In this document: in pieces, positions 1 through 10,677 of the stretch
How the letters are laid out: each line of letters starts with the position of its first letter
Position numbering within the stretch: the stretch's first letter is position 1
NCBI GenBank assembly: GCA_030674155.1
Contig: CM060317.1
Location: 84,215,541-84,279,540 of the forward strand
Source: Stramonita haemastoma
Taxonomy: Eukaryota > Mollusca > Gastropoda > Neogastropoda > Muricidae
Direction: 5' to 3'
Length of the DNA: 64,000 nucleotides
Notes under the pieces: model-generated
What the model saw: the letters and a program-made list of their open reading frames with translations, nothing else
Databases searched by the model: none
Told to the model about the DNA's origin: nothing
Made by a program: the position numbers and the translations under genes

Positions 1-233
1 TGAACTTTATGTTTGATTCTAAACCATGTATGAGAGCCTCCAATGAGATAACATACCTAGCCAAAACCCATTCATACAATCATTGTGTTCAGCAATTTAT
101 TTTCAAAATATCCAAAAGTCATGTTTGTCCATGTCATAGCCTGAAACTGAAAGTAAAACAGTAAGATTCATAATTCAGTGGCATCCTGTGGCTTGAGCAA
201 GTATGGAAGTCACAAAGTCACAGGGTAAAATGG

Positions 234-264
<31 letters not shown>

Positions 265-1192
265 AATATATACTAAATATATATATATATATATATATAT
301 TTTCACAATCTGTGAACTGCACTGTGCAGTCATACCTGTCACGAATCCTGAGAACACATTTGTGCCACTGCAGGCATACAGGGCATATCAAAGCCTGCCA
401 CTTTCACCCCCCCCCCCCCCCCCCTCCCCCCTTTAAAAAAATACTCATTTTCCTTAAAAATAGCATGTGCCTGTATTACAGCTTCTCCAAAACGTCCAAA
501 TCTGTTACCTTGGTGACCTCTTCATACAATGCCACGTCATCCTCTCAATCTTGCCAACAGACCTATGTTTATTACTCCCGCGCACCCAGTGGTTATTATC
601 AAAATGGCCTGATGACTGGATCTGGATTTTACATTACGAACAGTAACCAGTAACACGCAGTAGCCAACCCAACCCTTTTCGCTATTTGATAGGGCTACTT
701 GCCCCTGAAATATGCAAGCAACAAGGCAATACACTGATACAATTGCTAATAATTATAAAGTCAACAGAGCACTGCGTTTAACAAAACAGTCAATCAGTAT
801 TTACCGTTATGTAGCTTTACTGAGTACCTTCTCACTGCCATTTCCAGGAGTGTCGCGCAATATTACCACATGGCTTGGAGTCTGAATACCGGAACGATGT
901 AAGAATAAACGTATTCTCCTAAAACAAAAGGGAACACTTGGGCTTTAAAGGCTTCGAAGGCTTTTACTTGGCGTTTATAAACTTATTCTCATTTTTTGAT
1001 GCGTAGCAATTGTGTTCTGACTAATTTCCAGCTGTAGAAATTGTTTGAAAGAAAGAGAATTTTTTGTCTAATATAGTGTTAAGGGGATTGTGTGTGTGGG
1101 TGCGTGCATGCATGCGTGCGCACACGTGGTTGTGTGTGTGTGTGGGGGGGGCACGTGCGTGCGTGCGTGTGTGTGGGTGGTGTGTGTGTGTG

Positions 1193-1251
<59 letters not shown>

Positions 1252-2030
1252 ATCTGTAGCTTAAAGTCGGTGATTGTTGACAGTCATGCCCTGTCTTACA
1301 TTTGTAGTGCTCAAGTAGTCTACAGCTATACATAACTGTGACTTCCATGCCAATGCTGGAGAGTACAACTGGTTTGGCTGCATTAAAGTCCCAGCAGCTC
1401 TATCCGATTTGGGGACTATACTATCAGCCCACCATCACCACACTGGGTATTGCTGCTTTGAAGCTGGATTGTTTTGTTTGTTTTTTGTTTTGTCTGAACC
1501 TATGAACATTACACACAGGTTCTGTTTTTAGTCTTTCTGTGCACAGTGCTTCTCTCCTGGCTAGCTTCCGAAATAAATATGGTATTGAATTTAAACTTTT
1601 TAATCTTTTTTTCTTTGGTGCCTACATTTATCAATTCAATGTTCCAGGTTGTGGTAATGCAAAAAACAACAACAAACAAACAAAACCAAACCGCAACCAC
1701 CACTGCCAACAACAAACCAATAAAAGGGGGTGGGCAGTAGTGGGGGGGGGGGGGGGGGGGAGGTCAGCATTGACATCACTGTTCTTTGGCTGATTGCTCT
1801 TACTCTTACTTAGGTCTAGGCCTAGCCTACAGCTGGTCAAACGCATGTGGCATAGGCCTAATAGGCCTATTGAATGTTCTATCAGTTTTTGTTTTTTTTT
1901 CATTCCCCGTATAAGGCTTCAAGGTTTTCAGTTAAAGTTAAAAGTTGTGCATGCGACTGTTTGCCCAACGTTAAGGTAGCTGCATTCCAACAGCGGAAAT
2001 TACTGCATCTTTAAGCAGCAGTTGAGTGTG
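1..2030. other. gene-less flank with simple repeats
   Basis: I see no gene here. The stretch holds an imperfect (TA)n tract at about 238-301, a C homopolymer tract at about 407-433, a (TG)n block at 1130-1248 that includes GCGTGC variants, and a G homopolymer at 1741-1760. Positions about 1385-1435 resemble 13,600-13,650 (shared words such as ATCCGATTT and GGACTATAC), so they are probably fragments of one dispersed repeat. The open frames present are short and have no recognisable domain. Confidence 0.6.
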
Positions 2031-2039
2031 GTTACCAGT

Positions 2040-2250
2040 TGGAAGGGTGACCGTTGCCGCCTTGGCTTCAGAACAGTACCCCCAGTTCACCCAGATGTAA
2101 ATGGGTACCTGTCCTCTATAGGGTCAGGGAACGTAAAACAGCGAGGGAGAGGAGATGGGCGCCGCCCTCAACATGCTGGCCCCTAGAGAAGCTGGGGTCT
2201 CTGATGCCCTGTAGTAACACGCTGTGTTCGAAATAGCTGTGGGCAGATCA
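2040..2250 (+). repeat. dispersed repeat fragment, SINE-like interior
   Basis: The text contains a 'TTCACCCAGATGTAAATGGG' block followed by a GC-rich segment. It resembles the body of tRNA-derived SINEs; family 1 in this window carries a related 'CACCCAGGTGTAAAAGGGGT' block. No tRNA-like head or target duplication is visible, so this is a degraded copy at best. Confidence 0.45.
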
Positions 2251-2559
2251 TACAGAGCACTACTTAGTAGGCACCCATCAGTCTCGGAAGACTATAGCAA
2301 ATGAACAGCAGGTTCCACCAGGGAGGCTGTCAAATAAATACTCTCTCAGTACCGGTCAGGCATCTGTTCAATCTTTTCAAGTTTTCTTTGCGATTTTTTA
2401 AACGATTTCTATTCCTGTGATAAGTGATACACGAAGATCTTGAGCCGACAGTCAAGCTTTGATCACTTTATATTCTCTTTCCAAAAAAAAGTTCCTGCTT
2501 TATTTTAGTCATGGTTTTTCGTTTATAATTACAGAAATAAATGTTGTTGAATCCACAGA

Positions 2560-2602
2560 ATTCCTTGTGTGTGTGTCTGTGTGTGTGTGGTGTGTGTCTG
2601 TG

Positions 2603-2641
<39 letters not shown>

Positions 2642-2767
2642 AAGTTGCTTTTGATTTTGAACATTCTACCGTTGTCACTGAATTTTAACTAAAACATGGA
2701 GAAGGCTACAGTTTAAAATCTCATTCCGATGTAGACAGAACGTGACCAGAACGAACCAATTTAAGAA

Positions 2768-2811
<44 letters not shown>

Positions 2812-2860
2812 AACTTAACAACAACAGCAACAGCAACAACAAACTTGATGAGTAATTGTA
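2560..2860. repeat. (TG)n followed by (CAG/CAA)n
   Basis: A (TG)n block at 2567-2638 is followed at 2768-2846 by an interrupted trinucleotide tract of CAG and CAA units. No open frame of note runs through the CAG/CAA tract, so it looks like non-coding simple sequence rather than a polyglutamine exon. Confidence 0.85.
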
Positions 2861-2919
2861 GATAGGGTGTGTTTTATGTTTTTCCCATTATGAAATGTCC
2901 AATTAGCTTTTTTTTTTGC

Positions 2920-3400
2920 TGCCTCGTCTTCTGTGACCTCCCTGTCCTGTTGCTCCCACGCCGCTCATTTCAATCTCCCCGCCACAGCCATAGGCCTACC
3001 CAGATTCGTTGTGTCTCACCCCCGTGGTCGGGAGTCCACAGGGAGCCCATCAATATTAAGCCACCGCAGGGCCACCAGCCAGAGGGGCCCTGCACTTCTG
3101 CTGGGTCACTTTGGTAGTGTTCAGTGGTGCCTGTTCTGATCTAACATACGCAGGGCACCACCTACTAAACCCCCTACTAACGACAGTATTAGCTCAGTCA
3201 GGAGCCAGACTGAGTGAGCCACCTACTCGAGGTGGTGACCACCACAACGTCCCTCCAACGACCACCTCCCCGCGAACCTCCAACCCCAAAGGCTTTGACA
3301 CAAACTCACCACAGGCACAGAAGCGTATGGGGAAACTGAATTGAGGTCACCATGAGACCAGAGCAACGGGAGCCACCAAATCTGAGTCATCTTATTATTG
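2920..3400 (-). repeat. dispersed repeat, family related to 17,140-17,230
   Basis: The complement of 2930-3000 (AGATTGAAATGAGCGGCGTG, then GGAGCAACAGGACAGG) matches 17,160-17,220 (AGATTGGGATGAGTGGCATG, then GGAGCAGCAGGACAGG). Two diverged copies in one window show that this is an interspersed repeat. The frames in it are broken and no protein domain was recognised. Confidence 0.6.
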
Positions 3401-3436
3401 CTGATGTCAATGATGATGAGGATGTGTATGATGCTG

Positions 3437-3755
3437 CTGTGGAGGTGCATCGCTTTGAGACTACTTGACAGGGTTGTTCTCTACGCTTATTATCATAATA
3501 TATCCCGGCATCAACCAGGCCTGAGAGATACAGACACCTGCAGTGTTGGTCAGGTAATTTGAGCAACACTTCAAATTCGCATCCATAAAGTGGATGAAGC
3601 TCGACTGTGTGGTCCCAGTCTCCCCACTGAACCCACAGCACACTCACTCTGGGTAGGAGCCAGCCGGAGCCCAAAAAATCCCTATGACTCATGGGATTCG
3701 AACCCGAGACCTTCCAGTTTTGGAATCCAAGGTGCAAACCACTGCGCCATGGCGG
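3437..3755 (-). repeat. tRNA-derived SINE, family 4
   Basis: Read on the minus strand from about 3755, it starts with a tRNA-like head: an A-box-like GCGCAGTGGTTTGCACC, and about 30 nt later a B-box GGTTCGAATCCC. A non-tRNA body follows to about 3437. The head identifies a Pol III-type SINE. Only one copy was noticed in the window, so its exact ends are uncertain. Confidence 0.65.
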
Positions 3756-4419
3756 CTGGTATTAGCTATTATTTTACTCATTTACACTTTTGCTTGCTTA
3801 TAAGAAAGTACATTCAGAATAGTGTTCAGGTGCTCGGATATAAGAAAGCTCCCTTAAAACAAAGCCCGCTTATAAGAAAACCTAAAATCAGATCCCAACG
3901 ACTTTCTTATAAGCGGGTCCCACTGTAGTTGCTTGTTTGTTTTGTTTGCTGTTTTGGGGGCTGTTTTGTTGAATCATTGTGAGCCATACCCCAATAACCC
4001 TCCGAGTGGACAGTATTACTCCAATCCATTGCAAATCTTCTCAGATGAGACGACAAACTACCTAAAGTCCCATGTGTGAATACATGCATAGCACCTTGCA
4101 AACATACATCTACCTCTCAAAGAAGAGTAGGCCAGTCTTGGCTGATGGTATGGATAAAACAATGATGCCTAGCATGCACCTGAGGCTTCATTACTGCATT
4201 AGGCCAAGACATTGACCAGTGAATCATCTGCCTATAGGATTTCTTGACTGATGTGGAGTACAAACATGGAACATTCAGGGACTCTAACTTTTAAAAAAGT
4301 GTTTTCAAGCAATGTATGTAAAAAAGAAAAAATGTATTATCCATGTTATGTATGTACCCAAAAATAAAAAAAGCTTTTGCTCTCGCTATCAGAGTAAAGT
4401 GTGAGGGGTGTGTTCAAGA

Positions 4420-4724
4420 GTGATTTGATGGCCTGGGTTCGAGCCCAAGTTCAAGCCACTAGTGAGATGCCTGTCCAGGGGAACTTCTCCTTTGGAGTTA
4501 ATATCACCGCCAACTCCACTTCCCTGAAAGTTCTTCCAATGAGACTTTAAATGAGGGCCCTATGTGCGAATGAACAGAGAACATCTTGCACACACATTAA
4601 AACTTTGTACCACCTTTTGGGATGAGTAGACTATTTGAGCTTGTGGGAATGGATGTCAAAATTGGTAAAACAAAAAAGCATGTAAGTGCTATATAAATTC
4701 CATTATCCTTGAAATAAAAATTTT
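4420..4724 (+). repeat. SINE family 2, diverged copy
   Basis: A degenerate B-box region (GGGTTCGAGCCC) is followed by family-2 body words: 'ACTTTAAATGAGGGCCC', 'GAGAACATCTTGCACACA' and the 3' block 'ATTCCATTATCCTTGAAATA'. It is clearly older than the copy at 14,027. Confidence 0.7.
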
Positions 4725-4739
4725 AAAAGAGAAATAAGT

Positions 4740-4788
4740 AAATGTGCACACACAAACACACACACATACTCTCTCTCTCACTTACACA

Positions 4789-4857
<69 letters not shown>

Positions 4858-4866
4858 TCATATGCA

Positions 4867-4904
<38 letters not shown>

Positions 4905-4905
4905 A
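4740..4905. repeat. (AC)n microsatellite
   Basis: A long (CA)n tract with a short CT-rich block at 4770-4780 and an interruption at about 4857-4868. It directly abuts the family-2 SINE copy that begins near 4906. Confidence 0.95.
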
Positions 4906-5130
4906 GAAAAGTCTTTCGGATGAGACTGTAAACCGAGGACCCGTGTGCGAACGCACGCAGAACATCTTGCGCACATGTTAAATCCTATTCCGCTTTTCGT
5001 AAGAGCAGGCCATTGTGTGTCTGTAGGAACAGATGACATTTACAAAACTGCGTACACATAGGGACTGGATGTAAAAAAAAGCACAAGAGTGCTTATTCCA
5101 TTATCCTCGATATAAAAGAATAAAAAATCA
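4906..5130 (+). repeat. SINE family 2, 5'-truncated copy
   Basis: Starts inside the body (GTCTTTCGGATGAGACTGTA) and runs to the diagnostic 3' end CCATTATCCTCGATATAAAA followed by an A-rich tail. It lacks the tRNA-like head, so it is either 5'-truncated or replaced on its left by the (AC)n tract. Confidence 0.85.
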
Positions 5131-5613
5131 AATCAAACACTCACACACACACACACACACAAATATGAAGGCCACACAAGTGATATAGATTCAAGATGAT
5201 TTACTTCAGTAATACTGTACCACAGATCATCATTTGCAAGCTTACAATAGAGGCATTCACCAACATACAGCAATATCTGTGACAATCTTTCTTTCGTGAC
5301 TAAATCATTTATATTGTTTCCATTAGTTCTTTCTATCTCAGTTCACCCTTCATACAGTAAATACGGCAGCAGTTTTTTCCTACTTTTTTGCTCAATCAGT
5401 CCGCTTAATTCTCTCTGTTAAAAACACTGTCTACACACATGGAAAATCATGAGTAAAAACAAAACAAAACCAAAAAAAATCTTGATCACTCCCTTAACTC
5501 CCACTGCACTGCCTGCAGTTTACATCCATGCCAACTCCACTTCCCTGAAAGTCCTTCTGATGAGACGATAAACTAGGGCCTTATGTGCAAATGCATAGAA
5601 AACATCCCCCCCC

Positions 5614-5648
<35 letters not shown>

Positions 5649-5785
5649 ACACAAACAAAACCAAACAAATTAACCAAAAAATAACCAACAAAAAAAAATA
5701 AAATAAAAACCTATGATCTGCATGATTCTTGAAGTTGAAGTAATAAACAAAATCACCACTCTTTGATATTTGGCCTACACTTTTA

Positions 5786-5930
5786 GCACAATCCCTATGT
5801 TAAAGGAGAGAACCCCTCTTTCCCAGTACAAGTACGCTGTGCACATTTGTATGCTTCTGTACCCCAGTTGTGGGTGATACAAAGGGGAAGGTTTGTAGCT
5901 GGTTGGTTAACCTGGAGTGACTTATCTGTT
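5786..5930 (+). repeat. dispersed repeat, copy 1 (pair with 58,598)
   Basis: Shares blocks such as TTAAAGGAGAGA, CCCCTCTTTCCC, TTTGTATGCTTCTGT and TGTGGGTG in the same order with 58,598-58,745. The two copies lie more than 52 kb apart in the same orientation, so this is an interspersed family of at least about 145 bp. Confidence 0.8.
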
Positions 5931-6257
5931 GGGAAAACATAAAAAGCCCAAATTTTCTTTACCACCAGAACTTTAAATTCTGGATAAGTCACACAAGCAG
6001 CTTGTAGAGTGATCAAATTCAAACCAGCCCTGTTATTAGTATTAAGGACAAAAAACCCCAAGAAATCAAAAATGAAAACAACTAGCACACATAGTCATAC
6101 TTACAATAAATGGGTACAATAACAAAAATGTATCGCACTAGATAACTAGTACCACTATAAAAACCTACATGATGTCTGGTGAGGTTAAAAAATCATCAGC
6201 ATTCATTAATGGGGGAAAACATTTCTATAAGTGTAATCAAAACAAAAATAAGGAAGG

Positions 6258-6425
6258 TGGTTAAGACAAGATATTTGTCTGCCAACAGGTAAACCATGAG
6301 GTTTTGGGTTCGATTCCCAACATCACCCTTTCTTCCTGGTATGATGAAAAAATCAGATGACTAAGTCCTGTGTGCAAACACACACAACAAAACCTATGGC
6401 TCCCAATTATCAAGTGTCAACAAAA
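6258..6425 (+). repeat. tRNA-derived SINE, family 5
   Basis: A tRNA-like head is visible: GTGGTTAAGAC as A-box region, then GGGTTCGATTCCC as B box, followed by a body with 'CTTTCTTCCTGG'. Related copies lie at 30,205 and 31,738. Confidence 0.65.
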
Positions 6426-7139
6426 GTGCACACAAATTCTTAATCGCTAATTAAAGTGAATAGTAAACAAAAGAACAAAAAGAATGGTTGCATAATAATG
6501 ATGATGATACTATAGTGTTATCAATGTTTATAATAATATTAGTTAAAGGAAATTCAGCAGTTGTTCATTCTAATCAGCTATTACTTTCATCATTACATCA
6601 GATGTCTCTGAGTCTTCTCTCCTGATCAGATCTGGAGATGAAAAACACTGACAATACATTCAGAATATATAATATCAATATGTTTTAGGTGTCTCTGAAC
6701 ATTTTCATAATAAAATCATTCTGACTGACAAAGCAAACCATTAATTCAAACATGGCAGCAAATTTCAAACGTACAAAAACAAAATAAAATATTATTTTAA
6801 AAAAAACGACATTCTTTCAAAAACACTTTTTTCATGTTTAGCAATGATGGATTTTTTTAAAAAAGGAGAAAAAAAGACATGGACTCTACAACTTTATTTT
6901 TAACTCTTGTCAAAACAGAGTGCTATAGCATTCCTGATTGCATCTTTAACTCAAAGTCAAACATTTGGAAAATAAAGCACTTACACTTTTATGGTAGTCT
7001 TCAGGCAAATGTTAATGTTTTACAGAATTTCTATCATAGTATCAATGATCATGCTTAATTGTTCTGTCATTTCAATACAAATAATTAAAAACAGTTTACT
7101 CCCTCTTCAATTCTGCTACTCAACAAGGCTGCACTGTTC

Positions 7140-7191
7140 AAATGAGAGAGGAGGGAGGGAGGGAGAGAAGAGAGGAGAGAGAGAGAGAGAG

Positions 7192-7275
<84 letters not shown>
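7140..7275. repeat. (GA)n microsatellite
   Basis: About 135 bp of GAGA with a few GGAGA interruptions at the left end, followed by a short (GAAT)n-like stretch to about 7310. Encodes only Arg-Glu runs if read. Confidence 0.97.
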
Positions 7276-7280
<5 letters not shown>

Positions 7281-7531
7281 TGAATGAATAAATGAATAAT
7301 GAATGAATAATCTTAATTTTTCAAGGGTTACAGAGTAGGCATTACATACTTTTTTTCATCCAGCCCTTGCCCTGATCATGGAATTTAAGCTAAGAAACCC
7401 CCTCACTACCCCTACATACCAGCATCACCACCAATAGCAGTTCAACCAATATTTTAAAAGAAGAAAACGGGATACATTCAACAAAATGTGTCATCCTAAC
7501 TGGAGACACTGATAATTATTTAAACAAACGT

Positions 7532-7583
7532 ACGTGTGTGCGTGTGTTTGCGTGTTTGCATGTGTGCGTGTGTGCATGTGTGG

Positions 7584-7644
<61 letters not shown>

Positions 7645-7916
7645 GTGTGTGTGTGTGTGGTATGTGTGTGTAAGCGGGAAAACAAGCAAAGTAGGCATAA
7701 AAGGGGAAAGAAACCATACATGTAAAAAAAATAATAATGATAACATAAAAACCCTTTAAACACAAAAAGCTTCATAAAAATACACCTATATATATATTGA
7801 AATGGTAAGAATACAATTTCAATCCAACAAAACATCCAAAACACTCCTCTCCATAATAAGTCTAGGACAGCATATGTGAAGGTGGAAGTTGGAAAGGAAA
7901 GGGAAAGGAAGGAAAT

Positions 7917-7930
<14 letters not shown>
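7532..7930. repeat. tandem duplication, left unit with (TG)n
   Basis: A (TG)n tract (7532-7672) is followed by about 220 bp of unique sequence and then a GA-rich start. The unique part shares AAACAAGCAAAG, CATAAAAACCCTTTAA and AGCATATGTG, in order, with 8701-8915. It is the left half of a diverged duplication offset by about 1.03 kb. Confidence 0.8.
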
Positions 7931-8001
<71 letters not shown>

Positions 8002-8039
8002 GCAAGGCAAGGCAAGGCAAGGCAAGGCAAGGCAAAGAG

Positions 8040-8115
<76 letters not shown>
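7915..8115. repeat. (GA)n with internal (GGCAA)n
   Basis: Two (GA)n blocks flank a short pentanucleotide array of GGCAA units at about 8000-8035. It lies between the two halves of the 1.03 kb duplication. Confidence 0.95.
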
Positions 8116-8486
8116 ATCTTCAAATTACATCGTCATCAAAACAAACCAGTAAACGAAGTATTTCAAAACACTCTTACTTCTGTAAAAAAAAAAAAAATTA
8201 TCATCAATGAAACCTATAAGTTCTTAATGAGGCCAATCCTAACAAGGAAAAGAAAACCCCGAAAAGCAAACAAGAAACAAAAGAGCAAGATTGTTTAAAA
8301 ATTTATCAAACAGGAGCGAAACAACATATACAAACCAGTTTGAAATCAAACTCAATGCATTAAAAAATAATATACTAATGAAGATGAGAAAATAGTAAAT
8401 ATTCAGGATCATGAAACATAAGGCATTACAAATCTATAACAGTATAAGTCAAAACATTCATATGAAAAATAATAGTTAATACATTC

Positions 8487-8487
<1 letters not shown>

Positions 8488-8577
<90 letters not shown>

Positions 8578-8604
8578 CTGTGTGTGTGTGTGCATGCGTG
8601 CATG

Positions 8605-8689
<85 letters not shown>

Positions 8690-8970
8690 TGTGTGTGTGT
8701 GTGAGGGGGAAAAACAAGCAAAGAAGGCAAAAAGGAAAAAGACATGCACACAGATAAAAAACAAACATAAAAACCCTTTAACACACACAAAAACCCCTAG
8801 ATAAAATTCATATTTCTATATTTAAACAGTAAAATATAATTTCAAATCAAATTTCAATAAGAACCAAAACATTCCTATCCAGTGATAAGACTAGGATAGC
8901 ATATGTGGAAGTGGAAATTGAAAAAAAAAAAAAAAAAAAAAGGCATCAGAGAGAGAGAGAGAGAGATGAG
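8488..8970. repeat. tandem duplication, right unit with (TG)n
   Basis: About 210 bp of (TG)n with one internal TGCATGCGTGCATGCATG variant (8592-8608), then a unique segment homologous to 7673-7900, then an A homopolymer and a short (GA)n at 8948-8966. The order of simple and unique parts matches the left unit. Confidence 0.8.
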
Positions 8971-9179
8971 CAGTCCTGACAAAGTGTATCCATGGGATGC
9001 TTGCAGCAAAGAGAGTATACATTTCTTTTACTGTGTGTAATTTGTTAATGTTGGTGGGGTTTTGGGGGGGGAGGATAGTTTAGTGTAATAGATAAACTAT
9101 ATCAATTATCACAATAATTGATTTTATTGCTCTTATTGTATACATGACGTTATGTTTTGATCATTTGTGCACTTGCATA

Positions 9180-9181
9180 CG

Positions 9182-9258
<77 letters not shown>

Positions 9259-9300
9259 GTGTGTGTGTGTCTGTGTGTGTGTCTGTGTGTGAGTGTGATT
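9180..9300. repeat. (TG)n microsatellite
   Basis: About 110 bp of nearly pure TG with TGTCTG variants at the right end. Confidence 0.97.
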
Positions 9301-9888
9301 TTTTAAGATGGAATTTCATTACTGTCTGAGAAAAACTTTTTTTTTCTTCTGTTTTTTGTTTTTATATGGTTATAAGTTACAACCTACATGGATTTCTCTG
9401 CAGGCTCAATTAGACGATAAAGTAGTGGTATTAGAATAGGTTTTCAAAACTTTGATATTTTCGTGCACAATATACAATATCTTAGTTTATCAATATCAGT
9501 TTATGACAACTGTAATCTAAACCATAAATCATGAGCCTATTCAAGGTCAAATCAAAGATTTTGTCAAGTGTTTCTGAGTTTAGAATTCCTAAAAACAACT
9601 GATTATATCCCCTCTTCCCATTTTAGTATTTTTACCAATCATACCTGCAAACATACTCATTGCATAATTTGACATCAAGAGTCAGTTTCCTAGGCAGGTA
9701 AATATTTCAGTTTTCATCACACAGCCTTCTGTACCCAAATCATCAACAGTATTTTAGCAGATCATAAATAACACCACACACATTCATGAATACATACATG
9801 TTCATAAACAAAGTATGTGTTTATTTATTTATTTATTTTTATATTCTTTTATAACAAGGATTTATTTATTTATTTATTTATTTATTTA

Positions 9889-10172
9889 TTCTTTTACATC
9901 GAGGATAACAGAATAAGCAATCATGTGCTTTTTTTCATCCGTCCCCGTGTGTATGCAGTTTTGTAAATATTGTCATCTGTTCCCACCGGCACATGATGGC
10001 CTACTCTTACGAAAAGCGGAACAGGATTTAACGTGTGCGCAAGATGTTCTGCGTGCGTTCGCACACGGGGCCTTGGTTTAAAGTCTCATCCGAAGGACTT
10101 TTGGGAGAGTGGAGTCAGCACTGATGTTAACTCCAGGAAGAAAATTTCCTCGACCGGACTCGAACCCTGGTC
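9889..10172 (-). repeat. SINE family 2, minus-strand copy (left of a pair)
   Basis: Reads on the minus strand from a B-box-like end (about 10,165) to the family 3' end, seen on the plus strand as TTTTACATCGAGGATAACAG near 9892. Body words GCGCAAGATGTTCTGCGTGC and CGTTCGCACACGGGGCC are well preserved. A second copy follows directly, so one probably inserted into the other. (TTTA)n lies at its left edge. Confidence 0.88.
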
Positions 10173-10494
10173 TTCAAGATAATGGAATAAGCATTCTTGT
10201 GCTTTTTTCATCCAGTCCTCTGTATGCAGTTTAGTAAATCTTGTCACCTGTTCCCACCGGCACACAATGGCCTACTCTTATGAAAAGATGAACAGGATTT
10301 AACATATGCAAGAAGATATATTCTGTGTGCGTTCGCACATGGCGCCTTGGTTTATAGTCTCATCCAAAGGACTTTTGAGGAGAGTGGAGTCAGCACCAAA
10401 GTTAACTCCTGGGTAAAAATCCCCTCGAATACGAATCAAACCCCGGTCATCAAACTGCAAGCACAATGTTCTGACCACTAGGCTATCCTGTCCC
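10173..10494 (-). repeat. SINE family 2, minus-strand copy with tRNA-like head
   Basis: The head is at the right end: the minus strand from about 10,494 reads GGGGACAGGATAGCCTAGTG with an A box, and the GGTTTGATTCG B-box region follows. The 3' end runs into the neighbouring copy at 10,173. BRF2 transcripts on this strand would pass through both copies if their 3' UTR is long. Confidence 0.85.
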
Positions 10495-10677
10495 CAGTAC
10501 GTGTATATACCTGTTTACACTCCAGCACAAAATAAGAATTTTAAAAACCAGTGATTAGAAACATGCTCAAATACTGAAATGATATGACAGATGTTCAATC
10601 AACACTGACTAAACTGACCTAGACAGTCCCTGGTTGATTCACTAAATTCACAAACTAAGCAGAAGATGAATTCTAGT

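Larger units (their letters stand above)
5150..6960. other. AT-rich region without a recognised gene
   Basis: No coding sequence was recognised. It includes a short family-2 SINE fragment at 5520-5606, an A homopolymer at 5609-5646, and two other dispersed repeats listed separately. A minus-strand acceptor-like CTCCAG at 6632-6637 precedes a short open stretch at 6570-6631, but no partner exon was found. Confidence 0.55.

Noticed and set aside
312..653. 113-codon plus-strand frame
   Set aside because: It runs through a C homopolymer, has no recognisable domain, and is overlapped by an equally open minus-strand frame.
6570..6631. Possible last exon on the minus strand (open LIRREDSETSDVMMKV then stop after a CTCCAG acceptor)
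   Set aside because: No partner exon with matching phase was found between here and BRF2, and 20 codons are too few to trust.
8409..8790. Long Thr-His, Cys-Val, Arg-Glu and Ser-Leu open frames
   Set aside because: These are reads of (AC)n, (TG)n, (GA)n and (CT)n microsatellites in all frames, with no start context, domain or flanking exon structure.
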